Shown here in pieces: positions 19,001-26,557 of a stretch of 64,000 nucleotides of DNA. The position numbers and the translations under genes are program-made. Within the stretch, counting starts at the first letter, position 1. Every line of letters starts with the position of its first letter. The stretch comes from an uncultured Bacteroidales bacterium (GTDB lineage Bacteria; Bacteroidota; Bacteroidia; Bacteroidales; FEN-979), in contig CAISRB010000011.1 of NCBI GenBank assembly GCA_903887775.1, forward strand, positions 124,001 through 188,000, written 5' to 3'. The notes beneath the pieces were generated by a model. It had not been told where the DNA came from. It ran no database searches and saw only the letters and a program-made list of their open reading frames with translations.

Positions 19001-19057
19001 CTTAAAGGGGAAACGGAACCAGGTAACAATGCGTCGAATATTATCTCCATTGGATGA
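16037..19057 (+). CDS. Membrane hybrid histidine kinase: sensor-HAMP-GAF-HisKA-HATPase-REC-REC
   Basis: 1006 residues from the ATG at 16037, chosen because it puts a transmembrane helix at about 12-34. A helical periplasmic region runs to about 180, then a second helix (LFMLILSCAILLFSFLI), HAMP (about 208-262), a GAF-like domain (270-440) and a long coiled coil. HisKA has H483 (MSHELRTPLN), and the ATPase has G boxes DTGIGI and GGTGLGLAI. Two receivers follow with acceptors D781 (MILDLMMP) and D922 (LMDISLP). The helical bundle resembles chemoreceptor or CHASE3-like sensors, which fits the adjacent CheR. Its end overlaps the convergent flavoprotein gene by 61 bases. Confidence 0.86.
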   Translation: MRIQNFKIGTQLRTGLGLIILLVFVLGAFAWYQANRIWEQTDMIYSHPMKVRKAIAELKTDVLLWDRYVKNIVHDKNNTTRHDDINAMNLCEADATRQLDSISVVYLGPQKDVSDIYNAWVKLKETREMILEMIREGKNAEAISSTLRKGYEEAQIDQVLKEINDVSLFSFAKADQLYKTAKINKETLQLFMLILSCAILLFSFLISLILVRGIKKPIEEMMIANDEFRNGNLNARIGYSAKNEFGNLESSINRLAEANKFEILNRDVLVQVADVIIKQDELHPFCHELLRVLMEKSGSQTGAVYLLNEPQTHFDLFQSIGFSSSARAQFSATSFEGEFGLAMASRQIRFIKDIPEDTSMVFSAAAGDFRPREIVIIPILSGKDVVAIISMASLSCYSSEAIRLINDIYITLIARFNGILSHQKILDFSKKLEAQNRELEERARELDIQGNELSQQNLELEMQKQQLDEANRLKSSFLSNMSHELRTPLNSVIALSGVLSRRLHDKIPEDEYSYLGIIERNGKNLLTLINDILDLSRIEAGHEEINFSNFSMYDLVEEVVTMLETQAKDKNIGLINKVPRGLQPLQSDYGKCRHILQNIIGNAVKFTEKGEVEVTAIQLENEIGIAVSDTGIGISDHDLPNIFDEFRQADEGSSRKYGGTGLGLAIAKKFTGLLNGKIRVVSQPGKGSTFTLILPTMPEISERIEGETGSAFTHYVKKPPSSPPSSFGAGKKILLVEDSEPAIIQIKDILCEQGFTVFAARNGKEAMEQLSLVIPDAMILDLMMPEVDGFQVLKMIRETKATSKLPVLILTAKHITKEELSFLKRNNVHQFMRKGDVSKPELLAMVGEMVNTPLRKAAKIKAGPRSVKRTGNPLILIVEDNPDDVKTLKALLLPDYTIVVASDGEEGVSQAMNCKPDLILMDISLPVMDGMSAFEEIRKTEVLQDIPVIAITARAMKGSREEILECGFDDYISKPIDIPLFRRVLDHYLKGETEPGNNASNIISIG

Positions 19058-22017
19058 TGTGCCTGGCGTCCGGTGCCGTCGATGATCTGCTGACGGCAGC
19101 TTGTGCCCGGTGCGGCTATAATGAATTCTGATGATGTTTTCCGAATCTCAGGGAAAAGAACCAGTTCACCTACCTGCATAGAAACCTTATAATGTTCTTT
19201 TTCATAACCAAAGGCGCCTGCCATACCGCAGCAACCCGACCGGATCTCTTCCACGGAGTAATTGACCGGTAATGAAAGCATTTTTCTTGTGGTTTCAACG
19301 GATGCCAGGGCTTTCTGATGGCAATGCCCGTGAAGCTTTATCTTGCGTGGTTCTGAAGTGAACATCAAAGGGCTGATCCTTCCGGCTGAAGCCTCCTTCA
19401 TGATGAATTCATCAAACATCAGGCAATTGGCCGAGAGTAGTTTCGCCTGTTCACGGAGGTCAGGAGAAACAAGGTCGGGGTATTCGTCCCTGAACCCCAG
19501 GATGGCCGAGGGTTCTATGCCGACGAGAGGTTTCTGCGGGGAGACCAGGTCTTTGAAGATTGTGACATTATGTGTTGCGATCTGTTTCGCCTTGCGAAGC
19601 AGTCCCTTCGACATAAAGGTCCGGCCACTGAGATCATGGGCGGCCGGTAAGATCTCATAACCAAGCCGGTTGAAAAACTGCACTGTTTTTATACCGGTTT
19701 CAACGTCATTGTAATTCGTAAATTCGTCAATGAAAAGGTAAAAGCTGCCTTTTTTATCACTGATGGAACTGTTCAGCTTCTGCAGGTTTTTCCTGAGCCA
19801 GCGTTCCATCGTGGTCTTATAAAGCAAAGGGATATTCCGGTCCGCTGCGAAACCAAGCATCTTTTTCGATAATCCCGAAATCAATGGATTTTTCTGGAAG
19901 AAGTTGAATAGAAATGGAGCAAGACTTCCGGCGCGGTTTATACTACTGATATAGGCGATGAGCCTTGAGCGCATTGGAACACCATTCGAGTCGTAATAAT
20001 GCTGGAGGAATTCAGCTTTCAATTTTGCTACATCAACATTTGAAGGGCATTCGCTTTTGCAGGCTTTACAGCTCAGGCAGAGGTCCATCACTTCATAGAT
20101 CTCATGATGGTCAAAGGGGTTTGTTTTCGGAGAATTTGTGATGAATTCACGAAGGATGTTAGCCCTGGCCCTGGTTGTTGTATTCTCATCGCCCACTGCC
20201 ATATATGAAGGGCACATCCACTTTCCGGTAGCCAGGTTGTTCCTGCAGTCGGCCGACCCGTTACATTGTTCGGCAGCCCGCTGAATACCATGGCTTGAAG
20301 AGAAATCAAAATACGTTCTGATGTCTCTTATCGGGGTTCCCGGCCGGAACCTCAGGCTGGAGTTCATTTCAGGGGTGTCGGTGATTTTGTTCGGGTTGAA
20401 GATGCTCAACGGGTCCCAGCATTTTTTGATCTCTTTCAGAAGTGCGTAGTTATGATCACCTATCATCAGGGGGATAAATTCACCCCTTAGTCTTCCGTCG
20501 CCATGCTCCCCGCTAAGCGAACCCCTGTATTTCTTAACAATCTTTGCTGTCTCCAGTGCAACCGTATGAAACAACTCTACATCGGCCGGATCTTTGAGAT
20601 TCAGGACCGGCCTCAGATGAAGTTCGCCTGATCCCGCATGTGCATAATAAACGCAGTTCAGTTTAAGCCCCGAGAGCATGGCATCGAAGTCCTTGATGTA
20701 ATCGGGCAGGACTTCGGGGTTAACGGCGGTATCTTCTGTGACGGGTACCGGCTTACGGTCGCCTGGATAATTGGAAAGCACGCCAAGTCCGGCTTTCCTG
20801 AGATCCCATACACGTTTCAGTTCAGGTGGAAATACAACGGGAAAATGATAACCCAGCCCGGCTGAACGCATCTCAGCCTCCATACGGCTGCATATACCGG
20901 CAATCTCTTCCTTCGTTTCCCTTGCGAATTCAACGATAAGTATTGCTCCCGGATCACCTTTAATGAAAAAACGGTTCTGCCTTTGTGTGATATTGTCTTT
21001 CGTACAATCCATGATGGCCTTGTCCATCAGTTCTACCGATCCCGGCTCATATTTCAGCGCGACCAGGTTGGCCTTCAGCGCCACTGCAACCGAGGCGCAA
21101 TGCACGCATACAAGGGCTTTCTGCTTTGGAGGGAGTGGGACAAGGTTCAGCTTGATCTCGGTCATGAACATGAGAGTACCCTCGGAGCCGGAGATGAGCT
21201 TGCTGAAGTTAAATGGTGGAATGGGGTTGAATATCGAATATTGAATATTGAATGTTGAATGTTGAATTACTTCATTATTTACAAACGGTTCGGTTTCGAG
21301 AAGAAGGTCAATCGCATACCCTGTGTTTCTGCGATGGATCGCCTGATCGGGGTATTCACGGCGTATTTCTTCCTGGTTTAAAGGATCGGAAAGGATATCG
21401 CGAATCTGGCGGTAGATCGTGTTTTCGAGCGTATCACCTTTACATTTCTCCTGAAATTCATGAACTCCGAGATCCCTGAACTCGGCTTCTGAACCATCAC
21501 TCAGGAATCCTTTAACCGAGATCAGGTGGTCGCGGGTGCTGCCATAAAGTATCGAATGTGCCCCGCAGGAATTATTCCCTACCATCCCGCCGATCATGCA
21601 ACGGCTCGAAGTGGAAGTCTCAGGTCCGAAAAACAAGCCATGTTTTTCAACGACCTTATTCAACTCATCGGGAATGACCCCGGGCTGAACCCTGACCCAG
21701 TGTTCACCGGCATTGATCTCTAAAATGGACGTCATATGGCGGGAGACATCCACCACCAGCCCGGAACCTACGACCTGCCCGGCAAGAGAAGTTCCAGCAG
21801 TACGGGGGATGAGAGGGATGCTGTTTTCCGCTGCAAAACAGATGATCTTCCTGATGTCCTCAGCATGACGGGGCCTTACCACGCCAAGAGGGACCTCCCG
21901 GTAAGCTGAAGCGTCGGTTGCATACATCAGCTTCGAGGCTTCGTCGGTGAATAATTCTCCGTCGATTAACAGTCTCAGGGATTCAAGTTTTTCACTGAAT
22001 GGAAGTGCGGGAATCAT
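18997..22017 (-). CDS. FAD/4Fe-4S D-2-hydroxyacid dehydrogenase, YdiJ-like
   Basis: 1006 residues, like E. coli YdiJ (about 1018), a D-2-hydroxyglutarate dehydrogenase. FAD_binding_4 domain: IPRTAGTSLAGQVVG and GMVGNNSCGAHS. FAD-oxidase C domain: YYAHAGSGELHLRP and SGEHGDGRLRGEF. Ferredoxin motif CLSCKACKSECPSNV near residue 640, then two CCG-type domains (HGHCHQKA; SGCCGMAGAFGYE). It fuses GlcD and GlcF functions. Residues about 250-264 are encoded by a TTGAATA intergenic-type repeat inserted in frame. It overlaps the lipoprotein gene by 4 bases. Glycolate or D-lactate oxidation is the alternative; the DUF1338 neighbour favours D-2-hydroxyglutarate. Confidence 0.83.
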   Translation of the reverse strand: MIPALPFSEKLESLRLLIDGELFTDEASKLMYATDASAYREVPLGVVRPRHAEDIRKIICFAAENSIPLIPRTAGTSLAGQVVGSGLVVDVSRHMTSILEINAGEHWVRVQPGVIPDELNKVVEKHGLFFGPETSTSSRCMIGGMVGNNSCGAHSILYGSTRDHLISVKGFLSDGSEAEFRDLGVHEFQEKCKGDTLENTIYRQIRDILSDPLNQEEIRREYPDQAIHRRNTGYAIDLLLETEPFVNNEVIQHSTFNIQYSIFNPIPPFNFSKLISGSEGTLMFMTEIKLNLVPLPPKQKALVCVHCASVAVALKANLVALKYEPGSVELMDKAIMDCTKDNITQRQNRFFIKGDPGAILIVEFARETKEEIAGICSRMEAEMRSAGLGYHFPVVFPPELKRVWDLRKAGLGVLSNYPGDRKPVPVTEDTAVNPEVLPDYIKDFDAMLSGLKLNCVYYAHAGSGELHLRPVLNLKDPADVELFHTVALETAKIVKKYRGSLSGEHGDGRLRGEFIPLMIGDHNYALLKEIKKCWDPLSIFNPNKITDTPEMNSSLRFRPGTPIRDIRTYFDFSSSHGIQRAAEQCNGSADCRNNLATGKWMCPSYMAVGDENTTTRARANILREFITNSPKTNPFDHHEIYEVMDLCLSCKACKSECPSNVDVAKLKAEFLQHYYDSNGVPMRSRLIAYISSINRAGSLAPFLFNFFQKNPLISGLSKKMLGFAADRNIPLLYKTTMERWLRKNLQKLNSSISDKKGSFYLFIDEFTNYNDVETGIKTVQFFNRLGYEILPAAHDLSGRTFMSKGLLRKAKQIATHNVTIFKDLVSPQKPLVGIEPSAILGFRDEYPDLVSPDLREQAKLLSANCLMFDEFIMKEASAGRISPLMFTSEPRKIKLHGHCHQKALASVETTRKMLSLPVNYSVEEIRSGCCGMAGAFGYEKEHYKVSMQVGELVLFPEIRKTSSEFIIAAPGTSCRQQIIDGTGRQAHHPMEIIFDALLPGSVSPLR
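21227..21269. repeat. TTGAATA-type repeat inside a coding sequence (copy 2)
   Basis: Five to six consecutive units of TTGAATAT, CGAATA, TTGAATG and similar lie within the YdiJ-like gene, in frame. They encode HSTFNIQYSIFNP, a segment unlike the flanking conserved sequence (LLLETEPF before, FSKLISGSEGT after). The unit matches the intergenic repeats at 236-260 and 41450-41477. Confidence 0.75.
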
Positions 22018-23423
22018 TGCATCTTTTTAATGAGGTCGAAATACGAGGGATTGTCCCTGATGATCTGAAATTCAGGCTGGGACTGAGCCCTTGCTTTATT
22101 CCTGAACCCGTTGTCAAATGCTTTTTTAAGATTGGCAAGGGTTTGCACTGTGTCATTCTTCCTGCCTGAGAGAACGGCCATCATGTAGTCAGGTTCAGGG
22201 TTGCCGGGTTCAACCAGTGCATAAATCCCTATCACCATCTGAGTTTGTTCAGTATTATTCTGTTTCAGAAGAGCATTGGCGTTCGAGTAGCAGAACAGGC
22301 CCAGAAAAGCCAGCAGCCGGTGGTTCATAAGTGTATCTTCAGGGCTGAGTTTAGAGTTCTGATTATTCCTGTATTTATCAAGCCTGGCCTTCCACCACTT
22401 CAAATCCTTGCTATATACAGCCTCCATGAGCATCTGTTGCTCTTTCTGTTCCCTTCCCAGGACTTCGTTGAATTTTTTCAATGCAGCCTTATACCCTGCA
22501 GAGGCTTCAAGAGTGTTAAGCTGATTGTTTAACAGGGTCACATCGGCCAGGCCATCCAGGCAGCTGATCATGTATGCCAGGTTCTGCCTTGCATATAAAA
22601 GGCGGCCCTGGTTTACAAGAGAGTCGTAATCGGCCGTCATTCCCAAACAAAAACTGTTTATGATACTGTCGTTCTTTTTCAGGCGGCCATCCTTCATTGC
22701 ATTAAACAGATGCCAGTCCCAGGCTTTTTCAATTTCACGGAGGCCGGGCCAGTCATGAATCCCGTCAAACTCAAGAATAAAATGCCTGAAATTCATCTGC
22801 GACAGGGTCTTGTCAAGGGCTGTCATCTCGGTGAGGTTGAAATCGCCCTGTCCCACGATGCCGAAATAATTCAGCTTATAGTTGGGAGGCTGCACCCCTG
22901 AAGGAAAACCGGCGCCACAGCCTATGATCCCTTTGACGTAAGGTCTGTATATGGCAGTGGCTGTGGCAACCCGGGACCCGCCCGAAAATCCCATGACATA
23001 GATCGCTGAAGTATCAATGGGAAGCCTGTTCTCGATTTCTTCAAACATAGCCTGAACCACGGCTTCGCTTTCTTCAGGTGATTGCATGTTCTTTGAGTCA
23101 TTGGAACCAACAAGGATAAAGCCATACTTCCCGGCCAGGCTGCTGAATTGTTTTACCGGCAGGCTGCCACTGCCACCGGGGTCAAAGGCAAGAACCACAG
23201 GGAACCTTTTCTGGGCTGAAGATTTGTCGAAGCGGTTACTGCATCCGGGGGGCAGGTAGAGTGCGTAAGTGAGCAGGGTGTTTGCATTGCAACTGATATG
23301 ATCATGCACAATGCCGGTTTTTGGGAGCAGAATGGCCCCTTCCTTATTATTACTTCCCGGTGAGCATGAGAGAACAGGCAGCATCAGTGCCATGACAAGG
23401 ATCAGTTTGAAATATACCCGCAT
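22014..23423 (-). CDS. Lipoprotein with alpha/beta-hydrolase domain
   Basis: 469 residues. The signal peptide ends in a lipobox (LMLPVLSC), so it should be a periplasmic-facing lipoprotein. Residues about 55-240 look like a polyhydroxybutyrate-depolymerase/esterase-type alpha/beta hydrolase: FPVVLAFDPGGSGS, then the nucleophile elbow GFSGGSR, with a late histidine in DGIHDWPG. The C-terminal half (about 250-469) is helical and repeat-like, possibly TPR-related, with NPEPDYMMAVLSGRK. The substrate is unknown. It overlaps the flavoprotein gene by 4 bases (ATGA) and lies 12 bases after the DUF1338 gene, so the three are probably one transcript. Confidence 0.7.
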   Translation of the reverse strand: MRVYFKLILVMALMLPVLSCSPGSNNKEGAILLPKTGIVHDHISCNANTLLTYALYLPPGCSNRFDKSSAQKRFPVVLAFDPGGSGSLPVKQFSSLAGKYGFILVGSNDSKNMQSPEESEAVVQAMFEEIENRLPIDTSAIYVMGFSGGSRVATATAIYRPYVKGIIGCGAGFPSGVQPPNYKLNYFGIVGQGDFNLTEMTALDKTLSQMNFRHFILEFDGIHDWPGLREIEKAWDWHLFNAMKDGRLKKNDSIINSFCLGMTADYDSLVNQGRLLYARQNLAYMISCLDGLADVTLLNNQLNTLEASAGYKAALKKFNEVLGREQKEQQMLMEAVYSKDLKWWKARLDKYRNNQNSKLSPEDTLMNHRLLAFLGLFCYSNANALLKQNNTEQTQMVIGIYALVEPGNPEPDYMMAVLSGRKNDTVQTLANLKKAFDNGFRNKARAQSQPEFQIIRDNPSYFDLIKKMQ

Positions 23424-23435
23424 AGGAGTTGGAGT

Positions 23436-24242
23436 TTAATGTTTGTAAAAATCGGTCGACTCAAATATTTTATCGGCCGACCTGGCGATAAAACCACTGT
23501 ATAATTGTCCGTCACTATCGGGGTACCGCCTGGCAAATTCATAGTAACACCCGGGAACCTCGCGGATGCCTTCAACAAATGGAGTTTTTACCATGCCTGC
23601 CCTGATACTCGATTGTTCCAGGAGTTCACCGGGGCTCCCCCGGATCTCTCCGCCTGCATCATTCATAATAAAACCGTTCTGTTTAAGGAACGCATTAACC
23701 TTTTGAATACTATCGTGTTTCTTCAGGAAATTTATGCTTACGGTGAAATGATTGGCACAAAACCCGTTAACATACAGCCAGGCTGCATACTCTGATTCTT
23801 TCCTGAGCTTTTCAAACACTTCAAATTCAGGGAGCCCTGAGAGATTGCCCGAATAGATCAACCCGGGCGATGCCAGTTTTGAAGCAGGAATTGCGCTGAT
23901 CCATTTACGTATAGTCTGCTGAAGAAATGGGCTGAATTCAGAGGTGATCAACTGGCTTATAAATACCCTTGGAGCGTGAACATCGCTGTTGTGTTCAAAA
24001 TGCTTCGCATACAGCTTCTTCTCTTCAAAGCGGTAATCGCCTTTGTAAACATACCCATTTTCGAGGAATTCACCGGCCAGAACATCTATATTAATCTGCG
24101 GATGGTCGAACGTACGGAATGCCACATGGTCGTTTATAATTGTTTCGCCTTCGGCTGACAGCAACTCGTAAACCCTCCGGCTTCCGGGGTTCTGGGCGGT
24201 GTATATCGTCCAGAGCGTGTCGAATATTTTCTCGTGGCTCAT
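23436..24242 (-). CDS. DUF1338 protein, 2-oxoadipate dioxygenase/decarboxylase-like
   Basis: 268 residues from the ATG at 24242; an upstream ATG at 24272 adds ten residues without homology and is less likely. DUF1338 (HglS/YdcJ) enzymes are iron-dependent and convert 2-oxoadipate to D-2-hydroxyglutarate in lysine catabolism. DHVAFRTF gives H39 and R43, spaced like the metal histidine and substrate arginine of HglS (H70/R74, from memory). A second histidine in CANHFTVSIN and a glutamate in GCYYEFARRY could complete the site. It is much shorter than HglS (about 460). The nearby D-2-hydroxyglutarate-dehydrogenase-like gene would use the product. Confidence 0.75.
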   Translation of the reverse strand: MSHEKIFDTLWTIYTAQNPGSRRVYELLSAEGETIINDHVAFRTFDHPQINIDVLAGEFLENGYVYKGDYRFEEKKLYAKHFEHNSDVHAPRVFISQLITSEFSPFLQQTIRKWISAIPASKLASPGLIYSGNLSGLPEFEVFEKLRKESEYAAWLYVNGFCANHFTVSINFLKKHDSIQKVNAFLKQNGFIMNDAGGEIRGSPGELLEQSSIRAGMVKTPFVEGIREVPGCYYEFARRYPDSDGQLYSGFIARSADKIFESTDFYKH

Positions 24243-24260
24243 TGTGTTTGATTCATGTGA

Positions 24261-24405
24261 TTTCGTTCGCATCTTGCATCGCTGCTACGGTGTCGCTTTT
24301 CGTTCGCAATCTTGCATCGCTGCTACGGTGTCGCTACGCTCCACCTGAGGCAGCTTATGCAAATTGCTTCTCTACGCTCCACCTGAGGCAGCTTATCAAA
24401 TTGCT
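24261..24405. repeat. Two adjacent tandem duplications
   Basis: A 37-38-base unit occurs twice (24261-24297 and 24298-24335, one base different in length). A 32-33-base unit follows, also twice (24336-24368 and 24374-24405). Both contain TCGC or CGCTCC words. The block fills the gap between the lipoate ligase stop and the DUF1338 start, so it would lie in the leader of the DUF1338 operon. Confidence 0.8.
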
Positions 24406-24433
24406 CGCTTATAATAGTTCAATATTCATTTCT

Positions 24434-25417
24434 TCAAAACACTCCTTCCAAAAACTCCCCGATGCTCAGATTTGCAAAGTAATCAGAGAGATTAAACCTC
24501 TCCAGGGCTTTGCGTATCTCCGATTCCTCGTGGGGAATTCCAGTCAGGGCTTCCTCTATATCTTCCGTTTCAAATTTAGAGAAATAATCTCCAAATATCT
24601 TAATATGCAGGATCGTACCATTCTTCACATCGATGTCAAATTCAATGGTGCCGCTCTTTTCGGTACGAAGAATTTTTTTAAAGTTATAATTGGGCGAATA
24701 CCCGAAGTTCCATTCCCATGTACTGTATTTTGTCCTGACGAGCTCGTTGATCTTCTGATGATCGTCATCACCCAGGTCATAGGATGCTGCATCCGGATAC
24801 ATCGTGATGATATGCTCCTGGATGAGATCAGCAAACATCATCACATCGATGGGTTTCTTAAGGTGTTCGCTGATATTGGTAACACGGCTTCTAACCGATT
24901 TCACGGCTTTATCGCGGAACTTAAGCGGATCGGCATTCAGGGCATGGCTCAGGTCGGCCATCCGGGAAGAAAACAGCAGGGTGCCATGGTGAAGCACCCT
25001 GTCTTTCCAGATATGCTCAGCGTTGCCTGAGAATTTTTTTCCTCCTATAGTAAGGTCGTTCCTCCCTTCGAACCTGGCGTCAATTTGAAGTTTCAGAAGA
25101 ACATCCAGGATGGGCTGGGTGTATTTTCTGAAATCCACCAGCAGATCCGGCTTCCCGGTCTGGATAAAGGTAAAATTCAGGTTTCCCAGGTCGTGAAACA
25201 CAGCCCCGCCCCCGGAAAGCCTTCTCACAACAGGGATGTTGTTATGTTTTACATAATCCACATTAATTTCAGCCAGTGTATTCTGATGCTTGCCCACAAT
25301 GATTGAAGGTGCATTTCTCCAGAGCATAAACGAATCATCAGGAATCTCTTTCAGAACATATTCTTCCGTTGCAAGGTTAAAATAAGGATCGGTTTTATGT
25401 CGTTTGATGATAAGCAT
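24434..25417 (-). CDS. lplA: Lipoate-protein ligase
   Basis: 327 residues. N-terminal catalytic domain with NLATEEYVL, LWRNAPSIIVGKHQN, the RRLSGGGAVFHDLGNLNFTF lipoyl-adenylate loop and the catalytic lysine in GGKKFSGNAE. The C-terminal accessory domain (from about 240) is present, so this is full LplA, which adenylates free lipoate and attaches it to the lipoyl domains of 2-oxoacid dehydrogenases or GcvH. None of those targets is in the window. It is on the same strand as, and upstream of, the DUF1338 gene, but separated by a duplicated repeat block. Confidence 0.92.
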   Translation of the reverse strand: MLIIKRHKTDPYFNLATEEYVLKEIPDDSFMLWRNAPSIIVGKHQNTLAEINVDYVKHNNIPVVRRLSGGGAVFHDLGNLNFTFIQTGKPDLLVDFRKYTQPILDVLLKLQIDARFEGRNDLTIGGKKFSGNAEHIWKDRVLHHGTLLFSSRMADLSHALNADPLKFRDKAVKSVRSRVTNISEHLKKPIDVMMFADLIQEHIITMYPDAASYDLGDDDHQKINELVRTKYSTWEWNFGYSPNYNFKKILRTEKSGTIEFDIDVKNGTILHIKIFGDYFSKFETEDIEEALTGIPHEESEIRKALERFNLSDYFANLSIGEFLEGVF

Positions 25418-25434
25418 TCTATGAGATTTTGCAA

Positions 25435-25442
25435 CAAAAATA
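25435..25442 (-). promoter_or_regulatory. -7 box of lplA
   Basis: The minus strand reads TATTTTTG, an exact TAnnTTTG match, 18 bases upstream of the lplA start. No clear -33 element. It is back-to-back with the box for the acyltransferase gene. Confidence 0.45.
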
Positions 25443-25454
25443 AATCATTCCGTT

Positions 25455-25462
25455 TAACTTTG
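25455..25462 (+). promoter_or_regulatory. -7 box of the lipid A acyltransferase gene
   Basis: TAACTTTG matches the consensus and ends 16 bases before the ATG at 25479. A TTTG at 25428-25431 is upstream, but with 23 bases of spacing, wider than usual. Confidence 0.55.
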
Positions 25463-25478
25463 CATCTCAATTTTCTGT

Positions 25479-26357
25479 ATGGATTACCTTGTTTATATCT
25501 TATTCAGGGCTTTTATTGGTCTTTTCCGTCTGATGCCGTTCCGGATGATTTACCTGGTTTCCGACATCTCTTGTTTTGTGGTTTACCGGCTTACCGGCTA
25601 CCGTAAAAAAATCGTATATGCCAACCTGAAGAATTCCTTTCCGGGAAAATCCGGGGAAGAGTACACTAAAATTGCCAGGGCTTTTTATCATCATTTATGC
25701 GATATCCTGGTTGAGAGCCTGAAGTCCTTTACGATGACTGAAACCGAGATTGTAAAACGATATATCTATACGGCAAATGATGAGATGAACAGGCTTTTCC
25801 GTGAGGGCAGGGGAGCCCTCTGTGTCGCCGGCCATTATGCTAACTGGGAATGGGCCGGGATAGCGAGCGGTACGCAACTTCTTCACAAACCTGTAGGTTT
25901 CTACAAGCCGCTTGAGAACAAATATATTGACAGCTATACACGCAGAACCAGGGTTCAGGGACGTTCGGTCCTGGTTTCCATTGCAGATACAAAGCAGGTA
26001 TTTGAAAACGACTGGGGAGAGCCGGCTTTATTTTATATGATTGCCGACCAAAGCCCTCCAACTGCCAGGCTTGCTTACTGGGTAAACTTCCTGAACCAGG
26101 ATACGGCCGTTTTGCATGGCCCCGAGAAGTATGCGAGGATACACAAGCTTCCGGTTTTCTTTGCCTGGGTAAGGCGTATAAAAAGAGGGTATTACACAGT
26201 CGATTTCATTTCTTTATGCAAGGATCCGGAGACAACAAAAACCACTGAGATCACTGCTGGCTTCATGAAGATGCTGGAAGACCAGATAACTGAAGATCCA
26301 AGGTATTACCTCTGGTCACACCGGAGGTGGAAGCTGAAAAGACCGGAAAATAAATGA
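25479..26357 (+). CDS. Lysophospholipid/lipid A acyltransferase, LpxL/HtrB family
   Basis: 292 residues. An N-terminal hydrophobic segment anchors it in the inner membrane. The acyltransferase motif H-x4-E is seen in GHYANWEW near residue 117, followed by GFYKPLENKYID and FYMIADQSP, both typical of LpxL/LpxM-type enzymes, which add a secondary acyl chain to lipid A from acyl-ACP. Bacteroidota usually have one such late acyltransferase. Its stop codon TGA forms the first bases of a heptamer repeat array, and it converges on the aconitase gene. Confidence 0.87.
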   Translation: MDYLVYILFRAFIGLFRLMPFRMIYLVSDISCFVVYRLTGYRKKIVYANLKNSFPGKSGEEYTKIARAFYHHLCDILVESLKSFTMTETEIVKRYIYTANDEMNRLFREGRGALCVAGHYANWEWAGIASGTQLLHKPVGFYKPLENKYIDSYTRRTRVQGRSVLVSIADTKQVFENDWGEPALFYMIADQSPPTARLAYWVNFLNQDTAVLHGPEKYARIHKLPVFFAWVRRIKRGYYTVDFISLCKDPETTKTTEITAGFMKMLEDQITEDPRYYLWSHRRWKLKRPENK

Positions 26358-26556
26358 AAAGCGAAAAGCGAAAAGCGAAATATAATTTCTCTATCTCTCC
26401 TTTCGCTTTTCGCTTCTCGCCTTTCGCCTTTCGCTTCTCGCTTTTCGCCTTTCGCTTCTCGCTTTTCGCCTTTCGCCTTTCGCTTCTCGCTTTTCGCCTT
26501 TCGCTTTTCGCCTTTCGCTTCTCGCCTTTCGCTTTTCGCTTTTAGCTATTTCGCTA
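26355..26556. repeat. Heptamer repeat array (array 2, longest)
   Basis: A short left arm of GCGAAAA units (26355-26381) begins at the acyltransferase stop codon. After a 17-base spacer comes a right arm of about 21 units (TTTTCGC, TTCTCGC, CTTTCGC) to 26556, ending next to the aconitase stop. The period is 7, occasionally 8. A frame of 63 codons across it spells FAFRFS-type repeats and is not a gene. It lies between two convergent genes and may fold into a terminator-like structure. Confidence 0.85.
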
Positions 26557-26557
26557 C

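Noticed and set aside
24140-25030. 296-codon plus-strand frame across lplA and DUF1338
   Set aside because: Antisense to two well-supported genes; the sequence has no recognisable domain.
26354-26545. 63-codon frame spelling repeated FAFRFS/LFAFR residues
   Set aside because: It is only the translation of the heptamer array; no promoter, domain or independent start supports a gene.
26355-26556. Possible CRISPR array
   Set aside because: Units are 7-8 bases, without unique spacers between them and without cas genes nearby.
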